Below, in pieces: positions 58,909 to 64,000 of a stretch of DNA of 64,000 bases (position 1 is its first letter; each line of letters starts with the position of its first letter). The position numbers and the translations under genes were made by a program. The DNA is taken from assembly GCF_000204055.1 (NCBI RefSeq), contig NW_006768773.1, positions 81,600-145,599 of the forward strand. The letters are read 5' to 3'. Under the pieces are notes generated by a model. It was not told the origin of the DNA. It did not search any database and saw only the letters and a list, made by a program, of their open reading frames with translations. The DNA comes from Melampsora larici-populina 98AG31. Lineage: Eukaryota > Basidiomycota > Pucciniomycetes > Pucciniales > Melampsoraceae.

Positions 58909-60184
58909 CAACACTGACACTATACTATACAGTACTGTGATACTGTAGTATAGTACTGAGTTTTCAATACTATACTTTGAAAGTATAGTATTGGACTACC
59001 CTGTTATATACTATACTTTCAAAGTATAGTACTGAAAACTCAGTACTATACTAAAGTATCAAGTACAGTATAGTCAAGAGGGAAAAGCACCTATTTTTGG
59101 ATCAATCATCAATCCAGTCTGTAATACACATGCAACAACACCCCATAGATCCTAAAAGAATATCAATCAATCGATTCATCAAGCATTTAATCAATCATTT
59201 GAATCATCACACAAAGCAAATCACAAACAAATGAACATCAAATCAAAATCAAAACTGAATCAAATTCAAAATCCAAATCAAATCAACAATGAGTCAAAAA
59301 CAAATCTAGTCTGAATCAAAATCAAAGCAAAATACGAAATTGAATTCAAATCAAGTCTTGATTTCAGTCTTGAGTTCAAGATGAAATCAAAGGGATTGAA
59401 AAAGGAAATCAGTCCAAGCTTCAAATCAAATTCAATCTCAAAAACAAACAAACAACAAAGTAAATCAAGAGACTTTTGCTGATTGAGGCCTCTCAATCTG
59501 CTCACATCCCCCATTAAATATCTCTCAAGTTCTTCAGCTCATCACTTTCAACTTACAACTCAGTCAAAAACATGGCCAATCTTATCTCTTTTGTAGTACT
59601 AACCAGTCTGAAATTTCTTACTTTTTATTGAAATACTTAAAATCAAGAAGATATCATCTTGTTTTTCTTGTTGGATTCTAACTATAGACAAGCTAACAAG
59701 AAAATGAAAAAACAAATTTGATTTCATCTATTGTGGTATCCTGATAAGGGGGGAACTTTGCTGGGTTCTCCTTTATTCTTAGTGCCAATCAATCTTACAT
59801 TAAGAAAAATCAATAGAAAAACAATTGAACAAGATCATGTTTGCTGGTAAATCTCCATAACACTTGCAAAGTTGTGTCTACATGATTCAATTTGTTATGT
59901 GAGTTGGAAAACCAGGCATTCTTGTCAAAACTGATATTTTATCTCTTTCTTGGTGCTGACTGCTTGTTTCAATTTTGACCAAAAGAGATTTTTTATTGTA
60001 AGGAGTTGTAGTTAAGGTGATACTACAATACTATACTTGGTATAGTATAGTACAGTATAGTATAGTATAGTTTAGTCAAATACTATACTATACTATACTA
60101 TACTGTCTTTTCAAAGTATAGTCAAAACTATACCATACCTGGTATAGTGCTATACTGGTATAGTATAGTGTAGTGGCAGTGTTG
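58909..60184. mobile_element. CAACACT-ended element with TATAG subterminal repeats
   Basis: Starts CAACACTGACACTATACTA and ends with the near inverse; ATTGAGG is duplicated (58902-58908 and 60185-60191), or 8 bp if the terminal G is counted as target. Both subterminal regions (58920-59090 and 60020-60180) are dense arrays of TATAGTATAG-type repeats that fold into many hairpins. The 900-base middle is AT-rich with AATCAAA-type runs. No coding potential. The ends and target resemble the element at 41017-42542. Confidence 0.75.
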
Positions 60185-60439
60185 ATTGAGGTGAAGGTCA
60201 AAAACAGTTTTTGGTCTGATGGATGAACAGCCTCAAGGCTGTTTTTCAAAAACAAACAGTTTTTGATCAAAAGTGTTTTTTGCTTTGCTCAAATGAACTT
60301 ACCAAACACCATTGTTTTTGACAAAAATCAAAAATGTTTTGAGCCAAAAGCATTTCTGGCTTGTGTTTTTGACCACAATACTGTTTTTGGGTTCCAGCCA
60401 ATCAGGCCCTAAACTCTGTGAACATATATTCTATCAAGC
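60185..60439. other. Possible hAT end
   Basis: Poly-A/T motifs (GTTTTTGACC-like) repeat here. AGGGCCTGATTGGC occurs on the minus strand at 60402-60415 and resembles hAT terminal sequences, but no matching end was found. Confidence 0.3.
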
Positions 60440-60806
60440 ACAAAATGCAAGACTCCTCCATCTCCAGTCAAGGCCCTTGACCCTAGTATTCCTGATTAAA
60501 CTTTTACTTCATCTGTTCCGCTTTTTGTTGAGCCTACCCCACATGCTGGGATAAGTAGCATTCTCACTTGTATCCAATCATTTCACAAGCAAGTAAAGCA
60601 CAGTTCCAAGCTTACACTCAATATTGATAACACTGTCCAGGTCTGCCCTAAGACCAAAAGCAAAGTCGGTTCAGTTCACAAAGTATTAACTTGCTGGTCC
60701 TCTACTCACAATTCCCTCAAACAATTTTTATTACTCCAACCTGTTATCAAATATGTTTGTGGTGGTTACCCTGCTCTCAAGTCTTTCTCACGTGATGACA
60801 AAGAAT

Positions 60807-60992
60807 AGTGGTACACAAACATGAACACCCGACCTAAAAAACCATGGACAAAACCCATGACAACCCAATGGTTTTTTGGATTTTATCCGACAGGGAAGCG
60901 GAAAACCAATGGACAAAAGCCCAAAAACAATCCGGTTGTCATGGGTTTTGCCCATGGGTTTTTAGGTTGGGTGTTCAAGTTTGTGTACCGCT
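60807..60992. mobile_element. Short TIR MITE, 186 bp
   Basis: Starts AGTGGTACACAAAC and ends with the inverse of AGCGGTACACAAAC; inverted repeats span about 60 bases including ACACCC and CCATGG blocks. AAT flanks both sides (60804-60806, 60993-60995), or TA if one base is assigned differently. It interrupts the hAT relic. Confidence 0.75.
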
Positions 60993-61326
60993 AATGAACC
61001 CTAGTTGAGACCTTAGACAAGTTTTTGCCTCCCCTTGCTGAGGTCCTCAAGTTGATCAAAGCCAACAATTATCAAACTTCCTCTGATGTTATGCCAGACT
61101 ACTAGTGGCTTGTTGAACAACTCAAAGCTGTGTTTTTTTTCTTTGATCAGTTTTTCTATTGTCATTGATCAAATATTGATTTGTTTTTTTTGTATCACAG
61201 GTGTGGCATAATGCTGATTGCAAGTAACTGAAAGTGTGTATCTTACCAATGATGATGAAGATTGTTCAGTATCAAGAGGCAGCTCAGAAGAAAGCTGTCT
61301 ATATATGCTCTGCCATACTTCAAACT

Positions 61327-61470
61327 CACCACTGCCAGGATTAAACACTGTCCCTATTGGAATAATGATCACTTTTACATTAATTGCTTAGCATTTATAG
61401 GGCAAAAATTAATTATCCCAAAAAAGCAACACACTATCCCAATTAGAACAGTGTTTAATCCTGGCAGTGC
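61327..61470. repeat. Inverted-repeat insert in the hAT relic
   Basis: CACTGCCAGGATTAAACACTG near 61329 is repeated inverted near 61450-61470 and would fold with a loop of about 100 bases. The hAT reading stops at its edge and resumes after it, so it is probably a small MITE, but a target duplication could not be fixed. Confidence 0.5.
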
Positions 61471-61821
61471 ACTGCATTCAAAGGTTCCACCGCATGGAAT
61501 TCCTTGGTTGGGGACCCAAAGACTTGCTCACATACTTTACCAAGCAAGCCAGCAAATTCAAGCTAGCTTGCAATACCAACATTGATCTCATCAAGCCTGA
61601 AGATACTTTCAGCGCTGATTGACCCCAGAACTTCATCAAGTGTTGCAAAACAGTTCCTATTAAGCATAAAATCAATGAATACCTCACTGCCCCTCAAGAA
61701 GATGAGAAGCAGGAAGTACTTGCCTATTGGAAGTTACATGAGCATCACTGGCCCAATCTAGCACACATGGCAAAAGCTATGCTTACTGTACCAGCAATCA
61801 GTCCTCCATCCAAGAGGAGAT

Positions 61822-63180
61822 CACTGTAAGAGCATCAGCTATCGTTCAGTAAAATTTCAGTAAATTAGCAGTACATACTGTGTAACTTACAGTATCTTTA
61901 GATACAGATTAGTGGAAATCCACTATCGTCTCAGTAAATACCATTCTGTACGGTATCTACCATACAGAAAAGCCTATGTCCCGTTATCGTGCGTTCAGGT
62001 TCCTTCTGCAAAAACTGCAAATTGCAAGTCATCGAGTAGACTTTGTTGTTTCTCATCAATCATTGTAAAAGCTATCAATCTAAAAACTAACCTAAAGACT
62101 ATCAACTCAATAGCAATCAATTTGAAAACAGTTGAGTTTAGAACGAACAATGTGGAAATATGATTTCAAAACAAATGATCCAAAAACAAAAGTTTTGAAA
62201 ACGGAGACAAAGGATTTGAAAAAAAATGAAAGAACCAAGACATGGTAAGTACAAAGCGAAATAGGATGTTGAAAGTTATGTTGAGACTTGGATGGAAAGT
62301 GTAGTGTATGATGATCGAGAGCAGGAGAGGAGAGGTGTAGTGAAAACTTTCATTTTTGAGTTGTGGTGTGATGTTTGGCTCAGCAGACCAGTAAATTTGC
62401 AGATACCAATTCGGTAGAGGTCCAGTAAATTTACTTGACCTCTACAAATTTCTACCAATTCCGTAGGTACTGATGCGTGTTCTTGACACGATTGGGGATT
62501 TTGAGCCTCGGTACGGTAAAATTTACCGTACCGAGGCCATTTACCAAGACAATAGCGGATGCTCTAAGCATCATTCAGTTTCCCCTAGTGGGAAGGGGAA
62601 ATGATTAAGAGTATATTTGTAATAAAAGGATCCATGATGTCACACCTGAGTCATAACACACCCACTACATATGCGCAAAAGGCTTAGTTGATAGTTGCCT
62701 ATCATGTACATACAGGTCTGCTCAGCTGTCTGCTCATCTGACTAAATAAATCACATGTGATCCATCATGTAACTTTTTGCCATTGAAAAAATTGTCCCAA
62801 CAATCCACTACATATATCATCAAGGCTACTCAGGCAACATTGTGGTAGCCATTCGTCAGTAACAGAAATGGTGTTACATGAAGTTTGGCTGACAAACTTA
62901 CACCAAAACTATGACTCAATGTATGTAGTCCATTTTTGCAATGATTTTGTCAAGCTGAAAAAAAGTTACAGCATGTATTACATATGATTCACTCATCCAG
63001 ATGAAGACATAACTGATCAAACCTGTATGTACATGGTAGCCGCCTGTTTACTCAGCCTTCTGGACATATGTAGTGTGGGTGTCATGGCTCAGGTGTGCAG
63101 TGATATCTCCTTTTATGAAAGATTATACCCCTAATCTGTTTCCCCTTCCCACTTGGGGAAGTTGGATGATGTTCACAGTG
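61822..63180. mobile_element. CACTA-like element (CACTG family, copy 2), with nested MITE
   Basis: The left end CACTGTAAGCATCATTCAG is only continuous after removing the nested Harbinger MITE; the right end is the inverse of CACTGTGAACATCATCCAAC. Without the nested insert it measures 621 bp and shares both inner repeat blocks with 55607-56229. Flanking triplets GAT and GGT match at two of three positions. The hAT frame continues on either side. Confidence 0.8.
61830..62564. mobile_element. PIF/Harbinger-type MITE nested in the CACTG element
   Basis: Starts GAGCATCAGCTATCGTT and ends with the inverse of GAGCATCCGCTATTGTC; TAA is duplicated (61827-61829, 62565-62567). The right side contains a palindrome around CGGTACGGTAAATTTTACCG. 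The termini resemble the transposase-bearing end at 10006, so the 9211-10006 element's family is a plausible source of the transposase that moved it. Confidence 0.85.
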
Positions 63181-63243
63181 GGTGCTTTTCTAGAGCTTTA
63201 CAAGTCAGGAGTGACCACCAAGCGTCTTTCACCACTCAAAATC

Positions 63244-64000
63244 TTAAGGGCTCGTTTGGTATGGCTTAGTTTAAGCAACTTATGGTGTAATTTGACTTTC
63301 ATAAGTCGAATTACGAAAAGCCCGTTTGGCACGGAAATTTTAGGACTTTCCAAAGCTACTTATGGGACCCATAAGTAGCTTATATTTCTACTTAAAATAA
63401 AGAGCTCTTGAGCTCCTTATTTCCCAATAAGCTACTTATCAACCCTCAAAATCTCTATCTTCTTCTTTTTTCTCAAATCAGACAAGTCCCATTTTTAGTG
63501 ACCCCCTGTCCGCACTTCAACTCACATCTTTGTCATTCTTAAAAACAACCCTTGATACATCTTTTTTTTCAAATCTACAAGTACCGTCTTCCATTCCCTC
63601 CCTGCTAACTTTGAATCACCTCAACGTCATTACCCACCCTGATCAACTCAACACTACATCCATCATCTTCACTACGCTATGGGTCGGTCCAAGACCACCA
63701 ACAACACCACTGACGAACCCAAATCAAACGCTCAATGGACAACAGTCCGTAGTTTGGCTCTCATTGACTGCCTTCAAGAGCAGGCTCATCTCGGTGATCG
63801 AGCTGATAACGGCTTCAAACCAGTGGCTTGGAATGCAGCCATTGATCGATTGAAACTTCAGTTTCCACCCGGTTTCACCCTTTCTCAACTAAAAAATCAT
63901 TGGACAGTGGTAAGTTTTTTATTCTACACTCTTTCAAAGACTAGTTTATCTTCAAGCTTACATTTTAACTTTTGCACCAATATAGATGCACGGATATGAA
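63244..64000. mobile_element. Left end of another PIF/Harbinger-like element
   Basis: TTA (63244-63246) is followed by AGGGCTCGTTTGG, similar to the GGGCCCGTTCGG terminus at 3249. A Myb/SANT gene begins 430 bases inward. The right end lies outside the window, so the assignment rests on one terminus and the gene. Confidence 0.5.
63679..64000 (+). CDS. Myb/SANT-like DNA-binding protein, partial
   Basis: Exon 1 (63679-63909, 77 codons) is followed by a GTAAGT...ATAG intron and exon 2 from 63986, which runs off the window. The protein shows SNAQWTTVRSLALIDCLQEQ, then LGDRADNGFKPVAWNAAIDR and FTLSQLKNHWTV, the three-helix Myb/SANT-like fold (Myb_DNA-bind_3 type) in which the first Trp and the final 'LKN.W' are diagnostic. 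Such proteins are the DNA-binding partners of PIF/Harbinger transposases and also occur as domesticated fungal regulators; the adjacent TIR-like end favours the first. Confidence 0.8.

Larger units (their letters stand above)
60440..63243 (+). pseudogene. hAT transposase relic with nested insertions
   Basis: Scattered frames on the plus strand carry, in order: VLTCWSSTHNSLKQFLLLQ (the W-S/N-S-T motif of the hAT core), TLVETLDKFLPPLAEV, AAQKKAVYICSAILQ, YWKLHEHHWPNLAHMAKAML with VPAISPPSKR, and, after the CACTG element, KSGVTTKRLSPLKI. These match the hAT core and C-terminal dimerisation region. The gene is broken by a 186-bp MITE (60807-60992), an inverted-repeat insert near 61327-61470 and the CACTG element (61822-63180), and cut off by the Harbinger-like element at 63244. 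A TGG-to-TGA stop lies next to the 186-bp MITE. No part is functional. Confidence 0.7.

Overview
The window looks like a repeat-rich nuclear segment of a basidiomycete fungus, most likely a rust (Pucciniales). The reasons are AT-rich DNA, short GT-AG introns, and a dense nested mix of DNA transposons and Ty3 chromoviruses. Assignment to rusts is inference; the fungal host genes are read directly from the sequence.

Host genes are few: a small secreted CFEM-type protein (12690-13137, minus), a large leucine-rich scaffold of the Cdc11/Nud1 type (18043-23519, plus, seven exons), a MATH/BTB-like protein (24959-27931, minus) and a dolichyldiphosphatase (34829-36039, minus).

Almost everything else is mobile DNA, and many element edges can be fixed to the base by target-site duplications (TSDs). 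From left to right: a MULE-like element (2537-3208) and a Harbinger-type MITE (3249-4104); a gag-protease retroelement remnant (5586-9210) abutting a truncated PIF/Harbinger transposase (9211-10006); a second MULE-like element (10035-10966); a complete two-gene PIF/Harbinger element (13831-17876) carrying a CACTA-like MITE; large inverted repeats (29657-32593); a LINE remnant (33239-34211); and a third MULE-like element with a solo-LTR-like insert (38176-40380). Next come a second LTR-like copy hosting an element that carries an ALG11 gene fragment (41017-42542), a CACTA-like element (43750-45092), hAT debris (45783-46155), and a structurally complete, recently inserted Ty3/gypsy chromovirus (47134-53175) that splits another gene. 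The right side holds a TA-flanked element with an unusual GATATC-rich sequence (53919-54764), a mariner-type transposase split by a CACTG element (55208-56970), a canonical CACTA fold-back (57094-58232), a TATAG-repeat element (58909-60184), and a hAT transposase relic carrying at least three later insertions (60440-63243). The window ends in a new Harbinger-like element with a Myb/SANT gene (63244 onward).

The elements interlock. Nested insertions give a relative chronology, four families recur within the window (hairpin-ended MULE-like, CACCRTG, CACTG and CAACACT), and several broken reading frames carry stop codons explained by single C-to-T or G-to-A changes. I see no CRISPR array, rRNA or convincing intact tRNA.
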